Assembly: GCA_013288205.1 (NCBI GenBank) | Contig: JABDCH010000017.1 | Location: forward strand, 1 to 38,611 | Origin: Bacteroidota bacterium | GTDB lineage: Bacteria; Bacteroidota; Bacteroidia; JABEUT01 | Length of the DNA: 38,611 bases | Reading direction: 5' to 3' | Shown: positions 21,661 to 31,085 of the stretch, piece by piece | Layout: the number at the start of each line of letters is the position of its first letter | Numbering within the stretch: position 1 is the first letter of the stretch | Position numbers and translations under genes: made by a program | The notes under the pieces: generated by a model | Told to the model about the DNA's origin: nothing | Databases searched by the model: none | Seen by the model: the letters and a program-made list of their open reading frames with translations, nothing else

Positions 21661-23730
21661 TTAGTTTACGTGGAGTAATACGAGCATCATGTCAATTAAT
21701 TTTATCCCGATAAATGGAATAATTATTCCGCCTAACCCATAAATAAGCAGGTTCCTTCTTAGTAAAGCACTCGCGCCAATGGGTTTATATTGAACACCTC
21801 TTAGCGCCAATGGAATAAGCAATGGGATAATAATTGCATTAAAAATAACAGCAGATAATATGGCACTTTCCGGGCTGTTTAAGCCCATAATATTCAATAT
21901 ACGCAACGAGGGTATTGTTACTATAAACAATGCAGGGACAATGGCAAAATACTTTGCTACATCATTGGCAATACTAAAGGTAGTAAGCGTTCCACGGGTC
22001 ATAAGCAATTGCTTGCCTATTTCCACTATTTCAATAAGCTTGGTAGGGTCGTTATCCAGGTCAACCATATTACCGGCTTCTTTGGCGGCTTGCGTACCGC
22101 TGTTCATAGCAACACCTACATCTGCCTGTGCCAGTGCCGGAGCATCGTTCGTTCCATCACCCATCATGGCAACCAGCTTTCCTTCGGCTTGTTCCTTTTT
22201 AATATAATTCATCTTATCTTCGGGCTTGGCTTCAGCAATAAAGTCATCTACACCGGCTTTTTCAGCAATAAATTTGGCTGTAAGTGGATTATCTCCCGTT
22301 ACCATTACCGTTTTAACTCCCATCTTGCGTAAGCGCTCAAAACGCTCATGAATACCGGGCTTGATGATATCCTGCAATTCTATTACCCCCAGCACTTTTT
22401 TATCTTCCGATACCACAAGCGGGGTTCCTCCATTGGAAGAAATTTGTCTTACTTTTTCTTCTGTATCAGCCGGGAATTGATTTCCAGCCGTTACCACAAT
22501 TTTTCGGATGGCATCAAAAGCGCCTTTGCGTATTTCTTTCCCTCCGGGAAGATTTACTCCGCTGCTGCGGGTTTCGGCGCTAAATTTTATAAGGATTGCT
22601 TTATGTATATCAAAATTATCCGGTGCATTTCCTCCTTTCTCCCTTGCAAGCTCAATAATTGATTTCCCTTCGGGCGTTTCATCGGCTAAAGAAGAAATCA
22701 GGCAGTTTCGTATAAATGCAGAATCATCTATTCCTTTTGTAGGATAAAAGTTGGTAGCCTTACGGTTCCCAATTGTTATGGTGCCGGTTTTATCCAACAG
22801 CAACGTATCAAGGTCGCCTGCCGTTTCCACTGCTTTACCTGATTTGGTAATTACATTGGCACGCAGTGCCCTGTCCATTCCCGCAATACCAATGGCTGAA
22901 AGCAACCCGCCAATAGTTGTGGGAATTAAGCATACGAAGAGTGAAACGAAAGCGGCTATAGTAATAGGAGTTAACGAGTAGTCTCCGAAGGGTTTGAGTG
23001 TTACACATACTATAATAAATACAAGTGTAAACCCTGCCAACAAAATTGTAAGGGCTATTTCATTCGGTGTTTTCTGACGGGATGCGCCTTCTACCAAAGC
23101 AATCATTTTATCCAGGAAGCTTTCACCGGGTTCCGCTGTAATCTTTACTTTAATTTTATCCGACAGAACTTTTGTTCCGCCTGTTACCGACGATTTGTCG
23201 CCTCCGGACTCCCTTATCACTGGGGCGCTTTCGCCTGTTATAGCGCTTTCGTCAATGGTGGCAAGCCCTTCTATTATTTCTCCGTCCATCGGTATCGTGT
23301 CGCCTGTTTCACATAAGAACACATCTCCTTTTTTCAGTTCCGATGAATTGACAATTTGTATTTCGTCCACATACATTTCTCCTACCGGGACAATTTTCTT
23401 AGCAGGAGTTTCTTCGCGCGTTTTACGAAGAGAATTAGCCTGCGCTTTGCCGCGTGCTTCTGCCAACGCCTCGGCGAAGTTTGCAAACAATACGGTTACA
23501 AACAAGATAAGTGTAATAGCCAGGTTGTATGCCAACGAGCCCTGAGTGGTATTGTGATTGAAAAGGATAGCACAGCAAACGCAAGCCATTACCACGGTCC
23601 CAATTTCCACAGTAAACATTACCGGGTTGCGCCATAGTGTGCGGGGGTTTAGTTTTACTAACGATTGCACCAAAGCCTCGTTTACCAGATCTTTTTGAAA
23701 TAATGCGTTATTTCTTTGTCTTTTAGCCAT
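21661..23730 (-). CDS. kdpB: K+-transporting P-type ATPase subunit B
   Basis: P-type ATPase DKTGTIT phosphorylation motif, [33 protein letters not shown]. Confidence 0.97.
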   Translation of the reverse strand: MAKRQRNNALFQKDLVNEALVQSLVKLNPRTLWRNPVMFTVEIGTVVMACVCCAILFNHNTTQGSLAYNLAITLILFVTVLFANFAEALAEARGKAQANSLRKTREETPAKKIVPVGEMYVDEIQIVNSSELKKGDVFLCETGDTIPMDGEIIEGLATIDESAITGESAPVIRESGGDKSSVTGGTKVLSDKIKVKITAEPGESFLDKMIALVEGASRQKTPNEIALTILLAGFTLVFIIVCVTLKPFGDYSLTPITIAAFVSLFVCLIPTTIGGLLSAIGIAGMDRALRANVITKSGKAVETAGDLDTLLLDKTGTITIGNRKATNFYPTKGIDDSAFIRNCLISSLADETPEGKSIIELAREKGGNAPDNFDIHKAILIKFSAETRSSGVNLPGGKEIRKGAFDAIRKIVVTAGNQFPADTEEKVRQISSNGGTPLVVSEDKKVLGVIELQDIIKPGIHERFERLRKMGVKTVMVTGDNPLTAKFIAEKAGVDDFIAEAKPEDKMNYIKKEQAEGKLVAMMGDGTNDAPALAQADVGVAMNSGTQAAKEAGNMVDLDNDPTKLIEIVEIGKQLLMTRGTLTTFSIANDVAKYFAIVPALFIVTIPSLRILNIMGLNSPESAILSAVIFNAIIIPLLIPLALRGVQYKPIGASALLRRNLLIYGLGGIIIPFIGIKLIDMMLVLLHVN

Positions 23731-23753
23731 AATTCAAATAGTGTTTTCTTTAT

Positions 23754-25469
23754 TTATTTCATACTAAAAAATTCCGCAAACGGACCTAAAGCCAATGCCG
23801 GGAAGAAAGCCAGGGCTGCAATGATTATAATTACTGCAAGGGTCATCACTCCAAAGGTTCCCGTATCTGTTTTTAATGTACCTGCTGATTCCGGTATATA
23901 TTTTTTCTGAGCCATTATTCCGGCTATAGCTACAGGGCCAATAATGGGTATGAATCTTGAGAAAAGCAATACTACGCCAGTGGTTACGTTCCAGAAAACA
24001 TTGTTGGCCGTTAAACCACCCATCGCAGAACCGTTATTAGCTGCGCAAGAGGTATATTGGTAAAGCATTTCGGAGAAGCCATGATATCCGGGATTTCCCA
24101 ACCAGTTTTTGGGTTGGAAAGCCCAATGAATATTAGGGAGGTTCACCAACACATAACACGATAATGCTGTGAATGAAAGTATGAGGAAAGGATGCAGCAG
24201 AGCCGCTATAGAGGCAATTTTCATTTCACGGGCCTCTACTTTATGTCCCATAAATTCAGGTGTTCGACCGACCATTAAGCCGGAAATGAATACGGCAATA
24301 ATAATCATTATGTAATAGTTCATAAAACCTACCCCGCAACCACCATAAAAGCAGTTCACCATCATAGCCATTAATTCCGCTCCTGTTGTCATGGGCATAT
24401 AACAATCATGGGCTCCGCAGGCAGAACCGGTAGAAGTAACAGTAGTTTGCGTACTCCAATAAGCTGTTGCCGGAATGCCGAATCGTACTTCTTTGCCTTC
24501 CATTGCCGTATTCGTAGGATTTATACCCATTGCGGCAATAGCAGAATTGCCATGCATTTCACCTTGAATTGTTGGAATGAATAACAGAAGCATTCCAAAA
24601 GTCATTACTCCAAATATGATGTAAGCTAACTTCTTCTTTTTTAAATAAAATCCTAAAGCGAAAATCAGGGCAATTGGAATAACTAACTGGGCTATCATTT
24701 CCACCATATAGGTCAGGTAATTTGGGCATTCCAACGGATGAGCGGAGTTAGCTCCAAACCAGCCTCCACCATTTGTACCAAGATGTTTTATGGCAACCAG
24801 CGCGGCAACAGGGCCTCGGGAAACCTGTGTAGTGTCGCCCTGCATGGTGATAACAGTATCTTTGCCCGCATAGCTGGTAGGTGTGCCGTTAAACGCCAAT
24901 ATTATGGCAATAAGAACGGAGAGTGGTAACAGGAAACGAGTAATACTTTTCACAAAAAAATCCCAAAAATTACCGAGTGTAGTGACGCTCTTTTCCTTCA
25001 GTCCTTTATAAATAACCATCATAGCTGCAATAGCAGTGGCCGCACTCGTAAAGTGAAAGAACATTAACACAAAGTGCTGAGTAAAATAAGTTACCCCGGT
25101 TTCCCCGCTATAATCCTGGATATTACAATTTACTAAAAAACTGATAGCTGTATTGAAAGCTAAATCAGGAGTTTGGCCCAGGTTATGGTCCGGATTGAGG
25201 GGAAGTTTATCCTGATAAATAAGAGCGAAGAAGGCATATATCAACCAAATGGAACTAATGGTAAGCATTGCTTTCATCTGCTCTTTCCAATTCATTTCCT
25301 TAGTGGAGTCAATACCGGAAAGACGGAAAATAAACCGCTCAAAGGGTTTAAGAAAGTCCGTCCATACTTTTTCTGCGGCAAATACTTTGGCAATGTATTT
25401 CCCCAATGGGATTGCCAATAGCAAGGTAATGCCATAAGTTGCAACAATGCCAACAATTTCTGTATTCAT
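23754..25469 (-). CDS. kdpA: K+-transporting ATPase subunit A
   Basis: Polytopic; GTNGGGWFGANSAHPLECPN and selectivity-filter-type repeats characteristic of KdpA. Confidence 0.96.
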   Translation of the reverse strand: MNTEIVGIVATYGITLLLAIPLGKYIAKVFAAEKVWTDFLKPFERFIFRLSGIDSTKEMNWKEQMKAMLTISSIWLIYAFFALIYQDKLPLNPDHNLGQTPDLAFNTAISFLVNCNIQDYSGETGVTYFTQHFVLMFFHFTSAATAIAAMMVIYKGLKEKSVTTLGNFWDFFVKSITRFLLPLSVLIAIILAFNGTPTSYAGKDTVITMQGDTTQVSRGPVAALVAIKHLGTNGGGWFGANSAHPLECPNYLTYMVEMIAQLVIPIALIFALGFYLKKKKLAYIIFGVMTFGMLLLFIPTIQGEMHGNSAIAAMGINPTNTAMEGKEVRFGIPATAYWSTQTTVTSTGSACGAHDCYMPMTTGAELMAMMVNCFYGGCGVGFMNYYIMIIIAVFISGLMVGRTPEFMGHKVEAREMKIASIAALLHPFLILSFTALSCYVLVNLPNIHWAFQPKNWLGNPGYHGFSEMLYQYTSCAANNGSAMGGLTANNVFWNVTTGVVLLFSRFIPIIGPVAIAGIMAQKKYIPESAGTLKTDTGTFGVMTLAVIIIIAALAFFPALALGPFAEFFSMK

Positions 25470-25501
25470 AAAATCAAATAGTATAAAATGGGATTGGTCA
25501 A

Positions 25502-25579
25502 CTAAAATTTTTCCGGTTTAATAAGCGCATAAACCAAATAGCAGAATACTGCAATGCATAAGATAAACAGTGCTGTCAT
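25502..25579 (-). CDS. kdpF: K+-transporting ATPase subunit F (25 aa), missing from the supplied ORF track
   Basis: Minus-strand ATG at 25579 to TAG at 25502 translates as MTALFILCIAVFCYLVYALIKPEKF. Size, single TM, YLVYALIKPEKF tail and position before kdpA match KdpF. Confidence 0.9.
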   Translation of the reverse strand: MTALFILCIAVFCYLVYALIKPEKF

Positions 25580-25583
25580 AGTG

Positions 25584-25667
25584 TTATATTTTTTCAAAAA
25601 AGTTAATTGATTTGAATAATAACCACATTCCTACAATGCAGCCCAGGAGAAGAATCAGAGTCATCAT
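25584..25667 (-). CDS. Putative 27-aa single-TM microprotein, first ORF of the kdp operon
   Basis: Minus-strand ATG at 25667 to TAA at 25584 translates as MMTLILLLGCIVGMWLLFKSINFFEKI; lies between the sigma-54 promoter and kdpF. Confidence 0.6.
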   Translation of the reverse strand: MMTLILLLGCIVGMWLLFKSINFFEKI

Positions 25668-25700
25668 GTTATTACTAATTTTTATTTCATCTATATAATT

Positions 25701-25715
25701 GCAAGTCTTATGCCA
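25701..25715 (-). promoter_or_regulatory. Sigma-54 (RpoN) -24/-12 promoter for the kdp operon
   Basis: Minus strand TGGCATAAGACTTGC(A): GG and GC elements at the canonical 12-nt offset (consensus TGGCAC-N5-TTGC), about 34 nt upstream of the first small ORF and next to an NtrC-type activator gene. Confidence 0.8.
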
Positions 25716-25783
25716 AACTCTTATAAAGCCTTCTCGATTCTAGTTAATCTGCTGGTATTTAATACCTTATTGCTATATTGATA

Positions 25784-25850
25784 TTCCTAAAGGTAGGAAA
25801 GAATATACAAACCCCTTCCATTTTGGTAGGGTTATTTTCATTTTGGCAGG
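25784..25850 (-). promoter_or_regulatory. Candidate enhancer (UAS) region for the NtrC-type activator
   Basis: Perfect dyad TTCCTA-AAGG-TAGGAA (25784-25799), a near-dyad CCCTTCC-ATTTT-GGTAGGG (25814-25831), and direct repeats CATTTTGGTAGG (25819-25830) / CATTTTGGCAGG (25839-25850). GGYAGG cores lie 33 and 20 bp apart. Confidence 0.55.
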
Positions 25851-25853
25851 CTT

Positions 25854-27188
25854 TTAAGAAAGTTTGTATTCTTCCAGTTTACGGTAAAGCGTAGTGAGCC
25901 CGATATGGAGTAAATGGGCTGCTTCGGTCTTATTTCCTTTGGTATGTTCCAGGGCCTTTTGTATGTGGTATTTTTCTATTTCGGCCAAGTTAAAGGAGGC
26001 AGAGCTTAGGGCAGAAGAATTTCGTATTTCGAATGGTAAATCGTCAGCTGTTAAGATAGAGCTATCGAAGAGAATAACCATTCGTTCCATTATGTTTTTT
26101 AATTCGCGCACATTCCCTTTCCACGGGTAGCTTTTTAGTTTTTCAATAAATTCCGCACTTATTTCCGGGATGGGCTTATTTACCTTGGCAGCAAATAAGG
26201 CCAAAAAATATTTTGCTAGCGGCTCTATATCTTTCGGGCGCTCCCGCAAAGGCGGCAGCGAAATTTGAAAGACGGCGAGGCGGTAATACAAATCCGATCT
26301 GAATTGGCCATTTTCGGTTTCCTTCAGCAAATCGCGGTTGGTAGCGGCAATTACCCTCACATCAACACGCGTTGGTTTAGTATCGCCTACTTTTATAAAT
26401 TCGTTGGTTTCAAGTACACGAAGCAGTTTTGCCTGCAGGTCGGGGCTCATTTCACCTATTTCATCCAGGAAGATAGTTCCTCCGGTCGCTTCTTCAAAAA
26501 GTCCTTTAGTGTCTTTCTGTGCCCCGGTATAAGCTCCGGCTTTGTGCCCGAATAATTCGCTTTCCAAAATGTCCTTTCCCAACGCAGAGCAGTTTACAGC
26601 CACATAATTCTTATTACGCCTGCTGCTTCCATAGTGAATCGCTTCTGCAAGTACTTCTTTCCCCGTACCTGTTTCACCTAATAACAGAACGGTTGCATCG
26701 GTCGCGGCTACTTTTCTACCCAGGACAATAGCTTCCTGTAATTGTTTGGATGAACCAATAATGGTGTCGAAACTATGTTGTTTGTTTACTTTTTTTTCGA
26801 GTGTATAAAGCCGTTGTTGTAAAACTGATTTATCGGTTGCCCGGTAAAGTAAAGGCAGAATTTTATCATTATCATCGCCCTTGGTAATATAATCGAACGC
26901 CCCATTTTTAATAGCTTTCACGCCATCGGCAATAGTGCCGTAAGCCGTGAGCATAATTACTTCTGTAGCAGGTGAAATTTCTTTTATCTTCTTCGTTAAA
27001 TCAATGCCGTTCGCATCCGGAAGCTTTACGTCGCATATAACCACATTGAATTCCTCTTCTTCCAGTTTTTTCAGTCCGGCTTTGGCATTGGCTGTTTCAA
27101 CAACTTTAAAGCCTTCTAAGGATACAATCTTTGCAAGAAGCCCCCTGAGCTTTTCTTCATCATCAATAATGAGTACGGTGCCTTGCAT
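25854..27188 (-). CDS. Sigma-54-dependent response regulator (NtrC family, receiver-AAA+-Fis HTH)
   Basis: Receiver CDVKLPDANGIDL; AAA+ GETGTGKEVLAEAIH; sigma-54 contact loop GAYTGA; C-terminal Fis-type HTH NKTEAAHLLHIGLTTLYRKLEEY. Confidence 0.95.
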   Translation of the reverse strand: MQGTVLIIDDEEKLRGLLAKIVSLEGFKVVETANAKAGLKKLEEEEFNVVICDVKLPDANGIDLTKKIKEISPATEVIMLTAYGTIADGVKAIKNGAFDYITKGDDNDKILPLLYRATDKSVLQQRLYTLEKKVNKQHSFDTIIGSSKQLQEAIVLGRKVAATDATVLLLGETGTGKEVLAEAIHYGSSRRNKNYVAVNCSALGKDILESELFGHKAGAYTGAQKDTKGLFEEATGGTIFLDEIGEMSPDLQAKLLRVLETNEFIKVGDTKPTRVDVRVIAATNRDLLKETENGQFRSDLYYRLAVFQISLPPLRERPKDIEPLAKYFLALFAAKVNKPIPEISAEFIEKLKSYPWKGNVRELKNIMERMVILFDSSILTADDLPFEIRNSSALSSASFNLAEIEKYHIQKALEHTKGNKTEAAHLLHIGLTTLYRKLEEYKLS

Positions 27189-27211
27189 AGTTAAACGTTA
27201 AAATTTCAAAG

Positions 27212-27285
27212 AGCCTCGCAGGAGATTCGAACTCCCGACCTGCTGATTACGAATCAGCTGCTCTAGCCAGCTGAGCTAACGAGGC
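27212..27285 (-). tRNA. tRNA-Thr (anticodon CGT)
   Basis: Minus strand GCCTCGTTAGCTCAGCTGGCTAGAGCAGCTGATTCGTAATCAGCAGGTCGGGAGTTCGAATCTCCTGCGAGGCT; complete cloverleaf, anticodon loop TTCGTAA, TTCGAAT T-loop. Confidence 0.95.
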
Positions 27286-27291
27286 TTGTTA

Positions 27292-27360
27292 AATTGTAAA
27301 TGGAAAATTGTGAATTGTTAATGTATTTCATTCAGCATTTACAATTCAGCATTTACAATT
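27292..27360. repeat. Short inverted/direct repeat cluster between tRNA-Thr and the tyrS 3' end
   Basis: AATTGTAAATG (27292-27302) inverted against CATTTACAATT at 27336-27346 and again at 27350-27360. Confidence 0.7.
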
Positions 27361-28631
27361 ATTAGATAATAGTTTTTCTTTCCTTTTTGTGCAAGTATAT
27401 ATTTTTCTTTTATAACACTACTCATTCCAACTACAAAATTTACATCTTCTACTTTTTCTTTATTAATAAATACTCCACCCCCCGTAAGCATTTTTCGTGC
27501 TTCTCCTTTTGATGGGAAAATAGTTGTATTCACACTTAAAAAATCAATAACAGGAATACCCTTTTCTATTTCCGACTGAGGAATATTTACCTGGGGCACC
27601 CCTTCAAAAACGGCTTCCAAATCTTGGTCCGAAAGTTTTTGCAGACTTTCTTTTGTGCCTTTTCCAAACAGAAGTTCCGATGCTTCCACAGCAAAAGTAT
27701 AATCCTGTTCCGAATGTACACGTATGGTCACATCTTTTGCTAGCGCCTTTTGCAATGTGCGCATGTGCGGGGTTGTAGTATGCTCTGCTTCCAGTTTTTC
27801 AATTTCTTCTTTTTCAAACAGGGTAAATATGCGGATGTACTTTTTAGCGTCATCGTCCGATACATTCAGCCAGAACTGGTAAAATTTGTAAGGCGATGTT
27901 TTAGCCGGATCGAGCCATACATTACCTTCTTCTGTTTTGCCGAATTTGGTGCCATCGGCTTTAGTTACAAGATGTGTGGTGAGTGCAAAAGCATCTCCAC
28001 CACCCATGCGCCTGATTAGTTCCGTGCCTGTTACAATGTTCCCCCATTGGTCGGAGCCACCCATTTGCAGTTTGCAGTTTTTATTTTTCCACAGGTAATA
28101 AAAATCATAACCCTGCACTAATTGATAGCTAAATTCAGTAAACGATATGCCACTCTCCATACGGTTTTTAACCGAGTCTTTGGTGAGCATATAATTTACG
28201 GTAATGTGTTTGCCCACATCGCGTATAAAATCTAAAAAACGAAATTCTTTATACCACTCGTAATTGTTAACTATTTCGGCGGAATTATCACCACAATTAA
28301 AATCAAGGAATCTTTCCAGTTGTTTTCGTTGACAATCCAGGTTATGTTCCAGAATATCCAACGTTAGCAAGTTTCTTTCCTGCGATTTGCCCGAAGGGTC
28401 GCCCACCATACCGGTAGCGCCGCCCACTAAAGCAATGGGTTTATGGCCTGCCTTTTGAAAATGCAGCAAGGTCATAATTTGGGCCAGGTTGCCTACCCCC
28501 AATGAATCGGATGTAGGATCAAACCCGATATACCCGCTCACCGAGCCGCTGTTCAGCAGTTCTTCGGTACCGGGCATAATGTCGTGCAACATGCCTCTCC
28601 AGCGTAATTCTTCTATAAAACTCGATTTCAT
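27339..28631 (-). CDS. tyrS: Tyrosyl-tRNA synthetase
   Basis: [20 protein letters not shown] (HIGH-like), [13 protein letters not shown] (KMSKS-like), [20 protein letters not shown]-terminal S4 domain. Confidence 0.96.
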   Translation of the reverse strand: MKSSFIEELRWRGMLHDIMPGTEELLNSGSVSGYIGFDPTSDSLGVGNLAQIMTLLHFQKAGHKPIALVGGATGMVGDPSGKSQERNLLTLDILEHNLDCQRKQLERFLDFNCGDNSAEIVNNYEWYKEFRFLDFIRDVGKHITVNYMLTKDSVKNRMESGISFTEFSYQLVQGYDFYYLWKNKNCKLQMGGSDQWGNIVTGTELIRRMGGGDAFALTTHLVTKADGTKFGKTEEGNVWLDPAKTSPYKFYQFWLNVSDDDAKKYIRIFTLFEKEEIEKLEAEHTTTPHMRTLQKALAKDVTIRVHSEQDYTFAVEASELLFGKGTKESLQKLSDQDLEAVFEGVPQVNIPQSEIEKGIPVIDFLSVNTTIFPSKGEARKMLTGGGVFINKEKVEDVNFVVGMSSVIKEKYILAQKGKKNYYLIIVNAEL

Positions 28632-28910
28632 TTTGAGCCGCCAAAGATATGATTTATCCGAATGTCTAAATTCGATTTATTAAAAGACTGATTATCCTTT
28701 CTGCGTTTTCTCTTATGCAACAGTTTTTAGCGAATTCGAAAACGCTATTTTTGGCACCATATTAGCTGGTTTACTACATGTTACGCCACTTGCAAAATGC
28801 CTTCCAAACTGTTGCATATAAATTTGCCCGGGCAAATGGATTGCAAATGCGGGGCATTTATGGAGAAAGAAAGGGGGTGAGGTGTAAAGTCTTTATATTC
28901 TTTTCTCTCC

Positions 28911-28918
28911 TATATTTG
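28911..28918 (+). promoter_or_regulatory. -7 promoter element candidate (TATATTTG)
   Basis: Matches TAnnTTTG, 26 nt upstream of the SprB-repeat surface protein ATG. Confidence 0.4.
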
Positions 28919-28943
28919 CTATACATTGGGGTATTAGTATGCG

Positions 28944-31085
28944 ATGAAAAAAACTATTTTCATTATTTGTGTAATCTTTTCTCTTGGAATTGGACAAAAT
29001 ACCAATGCCCAAAAGGATACTGCATTTTATTATACAGGTTCGGTGCAGACATGGACAGTACCTCCTTGCGTATATTCAATAATGATTAATGGACATGGAG
29101 CACAAGGTGGAACAGCCCAATATACTTTAGGAGGAGGATTTGGTGCAGACATAACGGGTACCTTTACAGTTACACCCGGAGAGATTCTTAATATTTTAGT
29201 TGGACAAATGGGAACAGCACCAGTTTTGTGCGCCAGTGGCGGTGGTGGTACATATGTATGGAATTCCATTAATTCATCCCTCCCTATGTTAGTTGCCGGC
29301 GGTGGCGGTGGCAGTGCTGGTGGGGATACTTCTGGTGTTGGTTCAGCAACAACAACTCCAACTACGCCTACACCTAACGGATGCGGTGCAGGTGGTGCCG
29401 GCGGTAATGGCGGTGCAGGTGGTGCAGGTGGTAATTTTAAAAACACTGCTACAGGCGGCGGTGGTGCAGGATGGATAAGCAATGGGCAACCCGGAACACT
29501 ATACCCATTTGGCGGTGGTGGTTATGACCCGACAAACGGAGGAACAGGTGGAACTCCAGGTTTCCGAGGTGGACAAGGTGGTTATGGCGGTGGCGGTGGA
29601 TCTGCAGGTTATGATGGAGCAGGCGGCGGTGGCGGCGGATATAACGGCGGCGGCGGCGGCAATCAATGGGATACTATTGCTTGGGGTGCAGGCGGTGGTG
29701 GCGGTTCATATAATGGAGGAACAAATCAAATTAATATTGCTGGGGCTGATACTGGCAATGGTTCAGTTACAATTACTGTTGTTGGGCCATCCATATCCTT
29801 TTCACAAGTAAATCCTATTTGTGGTATGTGCAATGGAGTTCTTGTAGTAGCTGCGAGCGGAGGCGCAACACCTTATACATACTCCTGGTTACCCGGCGGA
29901 CAAACTGCGGATAGCATAACAGGATTATGTGCAGGAACCTATACGGTAACTGTAACGGATTCTTGTGGAAATACTTCTAGTGCATTTGTAGTACTTCCGG
30001 CGAAACCTCTTCCGCTTACAACTACTGTTACTGCCAATGAAAAGTGTAATGGAAATTGCATGGGCAGCGCCATTGTCAAAGTAGATACGGGTACTTCCCC
30101 TTATGCTTATTTATGGACTCCTTCAGGAGGAAATTCTGCGAATGCTACAGGACTTTGTGCAGGTATTTATACCATCACCGTAACAGATAAAAACGGATGC
30201 ACAGGCAGTGCGACCGCGACTATCACAGAACCACCTGCAATAACACTTACTTCCTGGACCAATAATGTAGTATGTGCAGGTACATTGGATAGTGCTACGG
30301 TTACTCCTTCCGGAGGTACTTCGCCTTATACCTATTTATGGGCTCCATCAGGAAAGACAGCAACTACTGTTACAGGGCTTAGTAGCGGTACATATACTAT
30401 TACCGTTACGGATATAAACGGATGCACGCAAAGCACAAGCCTTACCATATTGCATCCACCGGTATTAACCGCAACGATGGGAGTTCCCAATAATGTGCCA
30501 TGCAATGGAGGTATTGGTAATGCTACTGTAACGGCTGGAGGAGGTGTTTCACCCTATATTTATTCCTGGTCTCCATCCGGAGGAAGTAATGCCCAGGGAA
30601 CCGGGCTTAGTGCCGGGAGCTATACTGTGACTATAACCGATCGGAATAGTTGTACAGCAATAGCTAGTGTGGTAATAACTCAGCCACTACAATTGGTAGC
30701 AAAAAAAGATACTATTCTCAATGTTTTTTGTAATGGGGGAGTAGGGAGTGCTGCAATTCGTGTTTCAGGAGGAACTTCGGCCTACACTTATTTATGGCCC
30801 CCTACGAAACAAAGCAGCGATAGTGCAACAGGGCTGAGTGCTGGTTCCTATACTGTTTCTGTAACAGATAACCATCATTGCAGTACCAGTGTGAGTGTGA
30901 CTATTACCCAGCCCACGCAAGTAGCCGCTACGTTTACAATCAATGATGTGCTCTGCAACGGAGGTGTCGGGAGTGCAACAGCCAACGCCAGGGGGGGGGG
31001 TATCACCCTATACTTATCTGTGGACACCTACCAATCAAACTACGGCAACCGCCACCGGGCTAAGTGCCGGAGCATATACCATTAA
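28944..31085 (+). CDS. SprB-repeat surface protein, N-terminal part (Gly-rich domain plus repeats), frameshifted at G10
   Basis: Signal peptide MKKTIFIICVIFSLGIGQNTNAQ; Gly-rich domain; repeats of GG.SPYTYLW.PSG...ATGLSAGSYTVTVTD..GCT. Repeat reading is lost after the G-run (ARGGGITLYLSVDTYQS...). Confidence 0.85.
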   Translation: MKKTIFIICVIFSLGIGQNTNAQKDTAFYYTGSVQTWTVPPCVYSIMINGHGAQGGTAQYTLGGGFGADITGTFTVTPGEILNILVGQMGTAPVLCASGGGGTYVWNSINSSLPMLVAGGGGGSAGGDTSGVGSATTTPTTPTPNGCGAGGAGGNGGAGGAGGNFKNTATGGGGAGWISNGQPGTLYPFGGGGYDPTNGGTGGTPGFRGGQGGYGGGGGSAGYDGAGGGGGGYNGGGGGNQWDTIAWGAGGGGGSYNGGTNQINIAGADTGNGSVTITVVGPSISFSQVNPICGMCNGVLVVAASGGATPYTYSWLPGGQTADSITGLCAGTYTVTVTDSCGNTSSAFVVLPAKPLPLTTTVTANEKCNGNCMGSAIVKVDTGTSPYAYLWTPSGGNSANATGLCAGIYTITVTDKNGCTGSATATITEPPAITLTSWTNNVVCAGTLDSATVTPSGGTSPYTYLWAPSGKTATTVTGLSSGTYTITVTDINGCTQSTSLTILHPPVLTATMGVPNNVPCNGGIGNATVTAGGGVSPYIYSWSPSGGSNAQGTGLSAGSYTVTITDRNSCTAIASVVITQPLQLVAKKDTILNVFCNGGVGSAAIRVSGGTSAYTYLWPPTKQSSDSATGLSAGSYTVSVTDNHHCSTSVSVTITQPTQVAATFTINDVLCNGGVGSATANARGGGITLYLSVDTYQSNYGNRHRAKCRSIYH

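Noticed and set aside
21086-23910. Plus-strand ORFs opposite kdpC/kdpB/kdpA
   Set aside because: Shadow ORFs antisense to strongly identified kdp genes; no recognisable domains.
28778-29089. Plus-strand ORF overlapping the start of the SprB-repeat protein
   Set aside because: Overlaps the signal peptide region of a well supported gene in another frame; no domain similarity.
29030-29811. ORFs 29030-29482 (-), 29293-29478 (+) and 29482-29811 (+) in the Gly-rich region
   Set aside because: Alternative-frame readings of GGN repeats (poly Pro/Ala or Val/Gln); artefacts of compositional bias.
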